Source: Mycolicibacterium sp. P1-5 (GTDB lineage Bacteria > Actinomycetota > Actinomycetes > Mycobacteriales > Mycobacteriaceae). Taken from it: 64,000 nucleotides of DNA. The notes beneath the pieces were generated by a model. The model was not told the DNA's origin. It saw nothing but the letters and a program-made list of their open reading frames with translations, and searched no databases. Of the stretch, positions 7,746 to 15,279 are shown piece by piece (position 1 is the stretch's first letter; every line of letters starts with the position of its first letter). The stretch is from positions 62,001 to 126,000 of the forward strand of contig NZ_NPKT01000005.1 of NCBI RefSeq assembly GCF_008329565.1. The letters are read 5' to 3'. A program made the translations under genes and the position numbers.

Positions 7746-8681
7746 TTACCCGGCAGGAAAGTAGTGGCCGTTGTCCATGTCGGCCAGCAGTTTTGGCTGA
7801 GCGGGTTCCCAGCCCAGGCGCTCGCGTGTGATGAGGTTGGACGCCGGGAGGTCCATGGTGACCAGGTTCGTGAATTGGCCGAAGTATCCGGGCAGCATCA
7901 GGACGTCGATCGGAATGCTCACCGTGGGCAGGCCCAGACGGCTGCCGATGGCCTCGGCGATCTCGCGGAACGGGACGCCCTCGTCCTCACTGGCGTGCCA
8001 GTACCTTCCGGCCGGACCGTCTTCGAGCGCCAGGCGGAACAGGGCGGCGGCATCGCGGATATGCACCGCGCCCCACAGGTTCGCGCCGTCGCCGGGGTAG
8101 CCGGCGAATCCCTTCTCCTTGGCCAGGGCGGTCAGTCCCGGGAGGAAGCCGGCGCTGTCTGTGGTGCTGTGTGCGATAGGGGGAAGCCGGACGATCGACG
8201 ACCGCACCCCCTGCTCGGCGAGGCCGATGACAGCGCGTTCCACGACGTTTCGGGCACGCAGGGTGCCCTTGTGCTCGTCGCCGTTGGGCAGGGCCGGGTC
8301 TTCCTCGGTCGCCGGCCGGCCCAGATTTCCGGCTGAGCCGATGCTCCCGGCGGCGACCAGTGGCTTTCCGGTTCCTGCGAGGGCCTCGCCGTAGGCGAGC
8401 ATGACCGGGAGTTCTGCTGCGGCCACCGCGTCCATCCCGCCGGAGGGAAGCAGGTCCTGGCGGTGCGCGACGTGGATGACGCCGTCGGAGTCCGCGGCGG
8501 CGGCCTTGAGCCCGTCGAGATCCTGGAGGTCGCCGCGTCGCACTGCCGCGCCGAGCGTGGAGAGGGCCGCCGCGGAGGCATCGGAGCGGGCCAAGCCGGT
8601 GACCTCATGCCCGGCGGCGATGAGTTCGGGGATGATGTACGACCCGGCGTGACCGGTGCCGCCTGTGACCAAGATGCGCAT
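7746..8681 (-). CDS. NAD(P)-dependent epimerase/reductase-like extended SDR
   Basis: A 311-aa protein with the extended-SDR nucleotide motif TGGTGHAGSY at residues 6-15, VTGLARSDASAAAL, and DGVIHVAHRQ. The usual Tyr-x3-Lys is not obvious, which places it with atypical members acting on small substrates or as sensors. The C-terminal half has WGAVHIRDAAALFRLALE, typical of the family that includes plant-like reductases and NAD-dependent epimerases. It lies between the F420-reductase-like gene (57 bp upstream) and the SnoaL-like gene, so it is part of module B. The function is a guess at the class level only. Confidence 0.82.
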   Translation of the reverse strand: MRILVTGGTGHAGSYIIPELIAAGHEVTGLARSDASAAALSTLGAAVRRGDLQDLDGLKAAAADSDGVIHVAHRQDLLPSGGMDAVAAAELPVMLAYGEALAGTGKPLVAAGSIGSAGNLGRPATEEDPALPNGDEHKGTLRARNVVERAVIGLAEQGVRSSIVRLPPIAHSTTDSAGFLPGLTALAKEKGFAGYPGDGANLWGAVHIRDAAALFRLALEDGPAGRYWHASEDEGVPFREIAEAIGSRLGLPTVSIPIDVLMLPGYFGQFTNLVTMDLPASNLITRERLGWEPAQPKLLADMDNGHYFPAG

Positions 8682-8738
8682 GTGTCTGCCCTTCCTAGGG
8701 GTGGATGAGGAAATGAGAAGTGTTGGGGCCGTGGGCGT

Positions 8739-9371
8739 TCAGCTGAGGCTGTTAACGCCGATGGCGAAGTTGGCGTGTTTGACGGAGTGGGCGACGAGGC
8801 CCAGGTGCAGCAGGGCGGCGTACTCCAGCGCCCGCGCCATCCATAGCTGCCCGGTGTCCATCGGGCGCAGTCTCATGCTCTCGATCAACCTCGACACACG
8901 CGCCTTTGCCTGCGCGTCATCGCCGGCGATGAACACGTCCAGGGGACGGCCCTGGGCTGAACCGGCCGCGAGGACATCGGAGGGCAGGGTGTTGAACGCC
9001 TTGACGACATGCGCGCCGGCGGGGGCAGCCTTGGCGATTTCCTGTGCGCCGGAACTGCCCTCCGGGACGAGGAGACCGGTGAAGTCAGGGGTGACGGGGT
9101 TGGTGATGTCGATGATGACCTTGCCGCGAAGGGCGTTTCCGTAGTCCCTGACGACCGCTACGGCACTGGGGTAGGGCACGGCCAGGATGACGATGTCGCC
9201 GACCGGGACGGCGCCGGCGGCCCCGACAATGGCGCCGTCATGCACGGCGGCCGCCCTCTCGGCCTTGGCCTGGTCGCGGCCGACGATCTCGACTGTGTGG
9301 CCGCCGCCGAGCGCTTGGTCGGCGAGGGCGCCGGCCATGCTCCCCAGGCCGACGATGCTGATGCTGCTCAT
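8739..9371 (-). CDS. NADPH-dependent F420 reductase-like (NPDR) protein, module B
   Basis: A 210-aa Rossmann protein starting MSSISIVGLGSMAGALAD, with VEIVGRDQAKAERA, VILAVPYPSA, IDITNPVTPDF and VVKAFNTLPSDV. It is a paralogue of 3775-4392 and shares the C-terminal region GDDAQAKA.VS.LI.S..LRP.D. Predicted to bind NADP(H), perhaps with F420. It is the first gene of the minus-strand run B and diverges from a MarR gene over a short region full of GGTTGA repeats, so MarR control is likely. Start 9371 gives the standard N-terminus. Confidence 0.83.
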   Translation of the reverse strand: MSSISIVGLGSMAGALADQALGGGHTVEIVGRDQAKAERAAAVHDGAIVGAAGAVPVGDIVILAVPYPSAVAVVRDYGNALRGKVIIDITNPVTPDFTGLLVPEGSSGAQEIAKAAPAGAHVVKAFNTLPSDVLAAGSAQGRPLDVFIAGDDAQAKARVSRLIESMRLRPMDTGQLWMARALEYAALLHLGLVAHSVKHANFAIGVNSLS

Positions 9372-9385
9372 GACGGTCCCGTCTT

Positions 9386-9445
9386 GGTTGACAGAGAAAT
9401 AGGTTGATGGCTCAACCATATGACTAAATGGGTGAGGCGTCAACC
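9386..9445. promoter_or_regulatory. Cluster of GGTTGA half-sites, probable MarR operator region
   Basis: GGTTGA tggc TCAACC (9402-9417) is a perfect inverted repeat. Further copies are GGTTGAC at 9386-9392 and GTCAACC at 9439-9445, so four half-sites lie in 60 bp between the divergent genes. Such an array fits a MarR-type dimer controlling both directions. Confidence 0.5.
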
Positions 9446-9949
9446 AATTCGGGTAGCCTTGAGTTCGTGGAACCGAAATGGCTGGATGCCCGCGAAGAGC
9501 GCGCCTGGCGGGCGTTCATCGACGCCCGTCATCGCGTCGGTGTTGAGATCAGCCGGGGCCTACAGCGATCGGGCCTGTCCGGGGCCGACTACGAGGTTCT
9601 GGCCTTGCTCTCAGCGCACGACGAGGACCGCATGCCCGCCCGGGAGCTGTACACGGCACTGGGCTGGGAGAAGAGCCGCCTGTCGCACCAGCTTCGCGGC
9701 ATGCAGAAGAGCGGGCTGATCAGCCGCGAGCCCAACCCCAATGACGCCCGCAGCACCATGGTCTGCCTATTGCCTGCCGGCCGAACCGCGATCGAGAAGG
9801 CGGCGCCCGGCCATGTGGCGGACGTCCGCCGTAACTTCATCGATCTGCTGACTCCAGCCGAACTCGACCAACTGACCGTGCTGCACGAACGAATTCTGCG
9901 CAACCTGACAAGAGACCACGAGTCTCCCGCCGACGACGAGCCCGCCTAG
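9428..9949 (+). CDS. MarR family transcriptional regulator
   Basis: A 173-aa protein with the MarR winged helix: WLDAREERAWRAFIDARH, LSGADYEVLALLSAHD, ELYTALGWEKSRLSHQLRGMQKSGLISRE and the wing NPNDARSTMVCLLPAGR. The start may be ATG at 9428 or GTG at 9467 (VEPKWLD), the latter being the usual N-terminus of the family and leaving the half-site array wholly non-coding; neither has a strong ribosome site. It diverges from the F420-reductase-like gene at 8739-9371 and probably controls module B. MarR proteins commonly respond to phenolic or oxidant ligands. Confidence 0.87.
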   Translation: MGEASTNSGSLEFVEPKWLDAREERAWRAFIDARHRVGVEISRGLQRSGLSGADYEVLALLSAHDEDRMPARELYTALGWEKSRLSHQLRGMQKSGLISREPNPNDARSTMVCLLPAGRTAIEKAAPGHVADVRRNFIDLLTPAELDQLTVLHERILRNLTRDHESPADDEPA

Positions 9950-10085
9950 CTTCGTGGGGCCCGCCCCTGCGCCTGGTGATGCTGTGAGCGCGTTGGGGAC
10001 GTCGAAAGGCACAGCGCTCAAGCTGAAATCGGATATGCCTGCTGCTTAGGATAATTCGTCCGCGTCACTGGCGGTGCTATCGAAT

Positions 10086-10793
10086 CTATCGTTCGCTGAG
10101 CACGTCACGTAACGCAGCGACGTCGTGCTGCAGCTGATCGAGCAGATCGAGTGGGTTGTTGGTCCCGGCAGTGCTTCCCGGCTTGACAAGCATGGCGACG
10201 GCGTTGGCTGCGATTTGTTCGGCGACGGGCTGGACGGGGTGATCGTCGCCAGGCTCGAACCACCAAGCCACCCAATTGCACATTCCTAATATCGACAATG
10301 CGGCTACCCGCTCGTCGACAGCCCTGAACTCGCCCGCGGCATTGCCCTTCGCAATGACAGACTGCATGATTGCCAGAGCCTGTCGGCGTCCGTCCAGGTA
10401 CTCTTTCGTGAGCGCTTCTGGCAACGAGGACGCGGACCGGTCGAGGAGACGAAATTCCAACGGTCGGGTCGCACGGTCCGTGACTATGACTTTTACGGCT
10501 CCGGACAGCTTTTCTGTCGGCGTCAACGCGGTGTCCGACACGACCTCGCGCATTCGCTCGACAACACTGGTGGTCATGTGCGCCACCAATTTCGCGAGAA
10601 TATCCTCTTTGCTACTCATGTAGTAGTAAAGCGACTGCCGGCTCATCCCAACGGAATCGGCGATCTGCTGGGGTGTAGTTCCGGCGTAGCCCTTCTCGGC
10701 AAACAGCGCCGACGCATGGGCCAGAATCTCTTTTTCGACCAGATCACGACGCGTTGATCGGCGGAGCCGGCCCGCACGTTCGTCAGAGGTCAC
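10086..10793 (-). CDS. TetR family transcriptional regulator
   Basis: A 235-aa TetR protein starting with GTG. The N-terminal HTH is EKEILAHASALFAEKGYAGT followed by SVGMSRQSLYYYMSSKEDIL. The ligand domain carries RATRPLEFRLLDRSASSLPEAL, resembling TetR_C members (KstR2/FadR-like) that sit in catabolic operons. It is the last gene of the minus-strand operon that begins with the VOC gene at 13422, 76 bp after the MaoC-like gene, so it may control its own operon. Confidence 0.85.
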   Translation of the reverse strand: MTSDERAGRLRRSTRRDLVEKEILAHASALFAEKGYAGTTPQQIADSVGMSRQSLYYYMSSKEDILAKLVAHMTTSVVERMREVVSDTALTPTEKLSGAVKVIVTDRATRPLEFRLLDRSASSLPEALTKEYLDGRRQALAIMQSVIAKGNAAGEFRAVDERVAALSILGMCNWVAWWFEPGDDHPVQPVAEQIAANAVAMLVKPGSTAGTNNPLDLLDQLQHDVAALRDVLSER

Positions 10794-10869
10794 CCCAGCG
10801 ATGCTAATGGGTGCCGCCCATCGACCCGCGAAGGTGGCTCCGTCGAGTTGCGCGTCGACCGCAGCGCCG

Positions 10870-11310
10870 TCATGTCGGCTTCCGATGCATGTACATCTCG
10901 ACGCGGAGAGTGAGTACGGTCCGTCCGCCAGTAGAAAGGTTGCCGTGCACTGCTATCAACGATCGGCTTGGGTTGTCCGGCTGGTTGTGGACGACTGTTG
11001 CCCGACCCCGGAGCACCATGCCGGGCCGGACCGGGCGCGACATTTCGACGTCGGTGATCCGTCTGCCCGCGATGATTGCCCACGACGGGTAGATCGACGT
11101 TGCGGCCAAGCGTTGGAACACCGCCAGAGTATGGATCCCGCTGGCGATGATTCCAGTGAAATAGCCGTTGCCCGCGGCGATGGGATCACAATGGATGGCA
11201 CTCGGATCCCACTTGGTCGCAAAGTCGATGATCTCAGCTTCGCAGATGGGGTGACTGCCTAAATCATGAACGTCTCCTATTGCGAGATCGTCAGCCAGGA
11301 GCTGGGTCAT
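10870..11310 (-). CDS. MaoC-like hot-dog fold dehydratase
   Basis: A 146-aa protein of the hot-dog fold. Seen are DDLAIGDVHDLGSH, FATKWDPSAIHCDPIAA and GIIASGIHTLAVFQRL, close to the MaoC dehydratase signature (A..DPQ..H.D...A....F.G.IA.G). Likely hydrates or thioesterifies an enoyl-CoA or thioester. The start at 11310 overlaps the upstream stop (ATGA), which suggests translational coupling; an ATG at 11331 is possible. Its place after an alpha/beta hydrolase and a VOC gene suggests a step in side-chain breakdown of a carboxylic substrate. Confidence 0.82.
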   Translation of the reverse strand: MTQLLADDLAIGDVHDLGSHPICEAEIIDFATKWDPSAIHCDPIAAGNGYFTGIIASGIHTLAVFQRLAATSIYPSWAIIAGRRITDVEMSRPVRPGMVLRGRATVVHNQPDNPSRSLIAVHGNLSTGGRTVLTLRVEMYMHRKPT

Positions 11311-12548
11311 GTGAATCTGCCTGTCAGCCATGGCTGAATCCGCCGGGCGGCCAGCTCGTAGCCTGTCGGGTCGCCGGCGCGAAGTGGTTGCCCGAAGTGC
11401 TGACTGGGCACTGAAGCGAGATGTTTGTCCGGCGTCGCGATGGCATCGAACATGCGCTGGACGTCGGAGGGAAATGCTGCCTGGTCACCACTGAAATCCA
11501 GATACAAGGTCGGAACGTGGATTCCGGGCGCGCATCGCACAAAGTCGGCATTGGTACTGATCGCCGACCACGTCGATAACCAAGCGTCCGGTGTGGTGAG
11601 CCGGCCGAAACCCACTAAGCCGTAGTTGATGAGGTCGGGGCGGGCGCCGAAGAGTGAGCCATAGGGACGGTCATTACGATCCCACGACAGATCAATACAG
11701 CGCGGATCGGCGTTCGTTCGGTAAGTGGTAATGATGCGGGGGGCAAGGGAACGGCGCCGATCCTCGATCGACCCGCTCGCCGCGAAGGCGGAACGGTGGT
11801 CGGACACATCACGAGCCAACGCGCGCGCGTGCTGATCGATTCGCTCGACTCGGGCGTACTGCGCTTGCCTGTACTCCACGAGCCATTCTGCGGCATAACG
11901 GGATTCGTCCGGCGGCGGCTGGAATCCGTTGACGGAGTCGTACATGTCGAGTTCGGGTATCCGCGACATCGGATCATGCTCGTCGGCAACCGAAGGGTCG
12001 ATCAGGCTCAGGAGCACCCTTCCTTGCCCTGGGTGCGGCGCCATGAAGATGGCGCCGTCGGGGATCGGCATGTCGGCTCCGGCGAGGGCGATCGGGCGGC
12101 CTGCAGGCGTGATGTCAAGTCTGAACTCAGGTTCCAGTATTGCCTGTTCGATGTAGAAGGCGTACAACGTGCCGCCGCCGGAGTGACCGAGCGTGACGAT
12201 TTGCCCGTAGCCGGCCGCGCGAAGGAAAGTCATACCCGCCGCCACGTCAAGCAGTGCCTGCTCGTGTACGAGATTGAGGTCGTTGTTGACTGATCGGGTG
12301 TCTTGGGTCCACACCGACACCCCGGCGCGCAACAGCCAGGCGACCATCGGATGGTGGGTCAGCGACTGTCGCGGATGCATCAGGGTCACTACCGTGGTGG
12401 AGCCGGCAAGGCGATGGAGCACACCGTGTACCTTCGCGCCGTCGAAGGTTGCAAGTTCGTGCAGGGTGGTAATCGCGCCGCCGGGGAATTCGATCGTCGC
12501 GACGTCTCTACCTGCGCCCAGCCGGTCGACTGCCGTGTCAGCGTTCAC
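11307..12548 (-). CDS. Alpha/beta hydrolase
   Basis: A 413-aa alpha/beta hydrolase with the nucleophile elbow GHSGGG near residue 119 (VTLGHSGGGTLYAFYIEQA), a VVTLMHPRQSL strand region, and an acid/His region near the C-terminus (LYLDFSGDQAAFPSD, then VPSQHFGQP). The fold fits an esterase or C-C bond hydrolase; no closer name is safe. It starts with GTG, overlapping the stop of the 89-aa gene (GTGA), and its own stop overlaps the MaoC-like start, so it is translationally linked on both sides. Confidence 0.8.
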   Translation of the reverse strand: MNADTAVDRLGAGRDVATIEFPGGAITTLHELATFDGAKVHGVLHRLAGSTTVVTLMHPRQSLTHHPMVAWLLRAGVSVWTQDTRSVNNDLNLVHEQALLDVAAGMTFLRAAGYGQIVTLGHSGGGTLYAFYIEQAILEPEFRLDITPAGRPIALAGADMPIPDGAIFMAPHPGQGRVLLSLIDPSVADEHDPMSRIPELDMYDSVNGFQPPPDESRYAAEWLVEYRQAQYARVERIDQHARALARDVSDHRSAFAASGSIEDRRRSLAPRIITTYRTNADPRCIDLSWDRNDRPYGSLFGARPDLINYGLVGFGRLTTPDAWLSTWSAISTNADFVRCAPGIHVPTLYLDFSGDQAAFPSDVQRMFDAIATPDKHLASVPSQHFGQPLRAGDPTGYELAARRIQPWLTGRFT

Positions 12549-12814
12549 AACGTGCCATTCGACGCCGATGGAGCGGGTTCGATCACCATTTCAGCCTTGT
12601 CCCAGGTGGTGATCCGAGCGCCGGATAAGGCGGCAACCGAGCTGTACCACACTGCATTTCGACAGCCGGTGGCATTGCGGTCAATCACGATTGTGCCCTC
12701 GGCACTGACCAGAAGGTACGGTCCACGCCGGGTGACCGTGACGTGCGGGTCCTTGGCCGCGACCTCGGCCAGGGGGGTGAAGTCCTCCACGTTCAGGACG
12801 AACAAGGTGGTCAT
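12545..12814 (-). CDS. Small conserved-looking protein of unknown function (89 aa)
   Basis: An 89-aa protein, MTTLFVLNVEDFTPLAEVAA at the start, with a beta-rich middle (VTVTRRGPYLLVSAEGTIVI) and WYSSVAALSGARITTWD. I do not recognise the family. It is real by context: its ATG overlaps the stop of the VOC gene (ATGA) and its stop overlaps the GTG of the hydrolase (GTGA). No membrane segment or signal peptide is seen. It could be a small subunit or accessory protein of the adjacent VOC dioxygenase or the hydrolase. Confidence 0.75.
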   Translation of the reverse strand: MTTLFVLNVEDFTPLAEVAAKDPHVTVTRRGPYLLVSAEGTIVIDRNATGCRNAVWYSSVAALSGARITTWDKAEMVIEPAPSASNGTL

Positions 12815-13422
12815 GCGAACGTCACCTCCCCTGCTTCATCGGCGAACTGATCGGCGATGAGCACGGCCTTGCGCGCGTAGAACTTTTCCAGCGAGGGCGA
12901 ATCTTCCCGGAAGATCTCCACAAGAGCTTCTGCACTCACGCGTGCGTCGATGTCGTCCTCGGGGGTCAGCGCGCGCAACGGCCGCGTGATCTCGATCAGG
13001 AACCCGTTTGGATCGGTGACGTAGATCGATTCCACCGTCTCGTGACGCACCTGCAGTTCACACCTGTAGCTGCTGGCATCGAGCCTGCGACGGTATTCGG
13101 CTAAGTCGTCTTCGGTGTCCACGTGGATGGCGAGATGGCGCGCCCGACTGAGCAGCTCTGCAGTTACCGGGTCGGCTGGCTCCAGGACCGGCGGCTTGTC
13201 CAGTCCGAAATAGTAAAAGAACGCCAGCCGGTCACCATTGCCGATGTCGAAGAAGAAGTGGACGAAGTCCGGATGGCGGGTCGGTCCCCACCCCAAGGCG
13301 CACGTCGCGTGGACGACGGGAAAGCCCAGGACGTCGCGGTAGAACTCGATGGTCGATGCCGGGTCGAACGTCGGAAACGCGGCGTGATCGACACCGCGCA
13401 CTACATGGTCTAGCTGAGCCAC
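12811..13422 (-). CDS. VOC family (glyoxalase/extradiol dioxygenase fold) protein
   Basis: A 203-aa protein with the vicinal-oxygen-chelate pattern: DHAAFPTFDPASTIEFYRDV, then VLGFPVV, a second half LAIHVDTEDDLAEYRRRL and the closing IYVTDPNGFLIEITRPL. Metal ligands are likely the early His, HLAIHV and the Glu of FLIEI. Start is GTG at 13422, 5 bases after a full AGGAGG. It leads the five-gene overlapped operon. An inverted repeat CGTAT (13437-13441)/ATACG (13452-13456) lies just upstream. Dioxygenase, isomerase or lyase activity are all possible. Confidence 0.83.
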   Translation of the reverse strand: MAQLDHVVRGVDHAAFPTFDPASTIEFYRDVLGFPVVHATCALGWGPTRHPDFVHFFFDIGNGDRLAFFYYFGLDKPPVLEPADPVTAELLSRARHLAIHVDTEDDLAEYRRRLDASSYRCELQVRHETVESIYVTDPNGFLIEITRPLRALTPEDDIDARVSAEALVEIFREDSPSLEKFYARKAVLIADQFADEAGEVTFA

Positions 13423-13436
13423 GGAAACCTCCTGAA

Positions 13437-13456
13437 CGTATGGCGTCAACGATACG
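13437..13456. promoter_or_regulatory. Inverted repeat upstream of VOC operon
   Basis: CGTAT and ATACG, 5-bp arms with 10 bp between, sit just before the operon whose last gene is a TetR. Candidate operator for that regulator; arms are short. Confidence 0.3.
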
Positions 13457-13507
13457 CAAGTCTGTCACTTTCGTCGAGTATTCGTCAGATGTGCTGACTG
13501 ACCCGAA

Positions 13508-14890
13508 CTAGATAGCCGCGCAATTAGGCGTAGTGGGGACTCCGTTGAAGCGGTCGGCGATCCAGGCCATGCTGCGCTCGCCATCGACGAACGCCGGGAG
13601 TAGGGCGTTCACGTCGAGTTTGTTGAACAGGGGCGGCGCCTCGTCCGTCCACAACGTGACGTCGGCGCCCTTCGCGCACCAATCGCGTGCAGTCTCGACG
13701 ACCGATTGGTAGGGACCAAAGGGGTCCCAACGGTTGTGCGAGAAGTACACCGGCCCAGTTGGTTTGACGTTACCGATGCGTTGGGCGGCCATAATGCTCT
13801 TGAAGGGGTCCTCTTGGATCATTTGATAGAGGTCGCCCTTGAAGTACGGCTGCAGGTGGCGAAACGCGTAGTCGATGCCAGTTTGGAGCATGCATTGACG
13901 GCTGGTGTTGGCCAGCATCTCGACACCGCGCGGAGTAAGGGCGTCCCAGATAGGTTGCCTGGTGGCGGGATAGGCCTCTTGCACTCCTCGGAGCACCCAG
14001 CCGAGCGCTCCAGCCAGAAAGTTCCCGTCGATGCCCGGTACGGTCGAAGCGAGTTCAGTCGGTGCAGCGTTCGCGTAGGTGCCGACGATCCTGAGTTCGG
14101 GTGCGTACGTCGCAGCTAGTTCAGCGGCCGCCAGGGCTGCATGCCCGCCGGCCAGCCATCCCCAAAAGGCGACGGGCCCATGGGGATCGAGCGAAGTGCC
14201 GGGAAGTTGCATTGCAGCGCGCGCCCCGTCGAGCAGGGCAGTCCCGCCGGCGATACGGTTGAGGAATTGGGGCGCCATGTCCCCGTGGACACCCAGGCCG
14301 ACACCGTCGGTGACCATGATCGCGTATCCGCGGGCCAGCAGCGTCGCGATGAATCCTTCTTCGATGTTGAACATCATGTCGAAACCGGTATCCAGGGAGG
14401 CGTGGATGCCTTGGTTGAACAGTCGAGACGTCGCACACTGTTCCCCCATTCCGTACGGGGCAGTGGCATAGGCCAGGAGCGGTCGAGGACCCGAGCCGGG
14501 CCACGGGTTATCGGGCTCAATGAAGGTGCCTGTCACCGCCACCGGAATTCCCTGAGCATCGGTGCTGCGATACATGATTCGCGTCCCGGTTCCGACGAAT
14601 GCGCCGAACTGCCCGGATGGTTCAAGTACCAGGCGGGAGGGTTCGGTGCGGATGAGCTCACCGTTGCTGCCTGCCGGAAGCGGGTCCGGTGGGGTATAGA
14701 ACTCCCAGTACCGCGACTCGTCGGCATGCGCGCTCGGGATGATCGCCAATGGCTGCGTCGGCAGAAATACGTTGAGCACGAGTGCCAGCACCAGCGCCAG
14801 ACTGCCGCCAAAGCGTCGAATGGCAGTGTCGGTTGCCTTGGCTGCTGGTAGTGTTTTTTTGGAGTCGTCGAAGCTGTCGGTGTGTGTCAT
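13508..14890 (-). CDS. LIP-family secretory lipase homologue lacking catalytic Ser and His
   Basis: A 460-aa secreted protein. Residues 1-57 form a long signal region ending SAHADESRYW, cut probably after SAHA. The body is of the LIP secretory lipase family (RTEPSRLVLEPSG, TGTFIEPDNPWPG, LARGYAIMVTDGVGLG, YAPELRIVGTYANAAPTELAS, and the end WIADRFNGVPTTPNC). The family nucleophile GYSQGG is replaced by GWLAGG (residues 244-249, Leu for Ser), and the usual His 14 residues before the last Trp motif is also absent. So a lipase reaction is unlikely; a binding role is inferred. AAGGGA precedes the ATG. A close paralogue is at 38063-39481. Confidence 0.82.
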   Translation of the reverse strand: MTHTDSFDDSKKTLPAAKATDTAIRRFGGSLALVLALVLNVFLPTQPLAIIPSAHADESRYWEFYTPPDPLPAGSNGELIRTEPSRLVLEPSGQFGAFVGTGTRIMYRSTDAQGIPVAVTGTFIEPDNPWPGSGPRPLLAYATAPYGMGEQCATSRLFNQGIHASLDTGFDMMFNIEEGFIATLLARGYAIMVTDGVGLGVHGDMAPQFLNRIAGGTALLDGARAAMQLPGTSLDPHGPVAFWGWLAGGHAALAAAELAATYAPELRIVGTYANAAPTELASTVPGIDGNFLAGALGWVLRGVQEAYPATRQPIWDALTPRGVEMLANTSRQCMLQTGIDYAFRHLQPYFKGDLYQMIQEDPFKSIMAAQRIGNVKPTGPVYFSHNRWDPFGPYQSVVETARDWCAKGADVTLWTDEAPPLFNKLDVNALLPAFVDGERSMAWIADRFNGVPTTPNCAAI

Positions 14891-15060
14891 GGTTTCCCTT
14901 GGCTGGCGTAATGCGACGGTGCAATGCCTGGGGGCATAGCGCGGGAGGTGGCGCGCAGTGACCAACGTCGGCGAGAGTGCGACTCCCCCGGCGCACGCGC
15001 GATCGCGCCGCGAGTAGCCGTCGCTACCTGCGCCGTGGCTGGGAGACTTGTCGTCGAGCG

Positions 15061-15183
15061 TTAGTTGCTGGTGAAGTGCTCGCCGTTGGGGGCGATGCAG
15101 TGTGGCGGTTCACCGACGCGATCGTTCGCGTGGTCCGAACCGCTGATCGGGGATTCGATGGTCGGGACGATGCTGATGTTCAC
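15061..15183 (-). CDS. Possible 40-aa small protein in the gap after the HyuB-type gene
   Basis: The stretch 14891-15279 has no large gene. One short minus-strand frame starts with GTG at 15183, follows GGAAAG by 6 bases, and encodes about 40 residues (VNISIVPTIESPISG at the start, ending GEHFTSN). It lies downstream of the carboxylase-like gene in the same direction. No family is recognised and the coding case is weak. Confidence 0.3.
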   Translation of the reverse strand: MNISIVPTIESPISGSDHANDRVGEPPHCIAPNGEHFTSN

Positions 15184-15279
15184 AGCGCTTTCCGTAACGA
15201 ACTCCTCTCCAGCAGAACTAGATTGGCGTGGCGGATGAGTTATGCACGGGCACGATTCATCTGTCCGCGGCGGCGTCCC

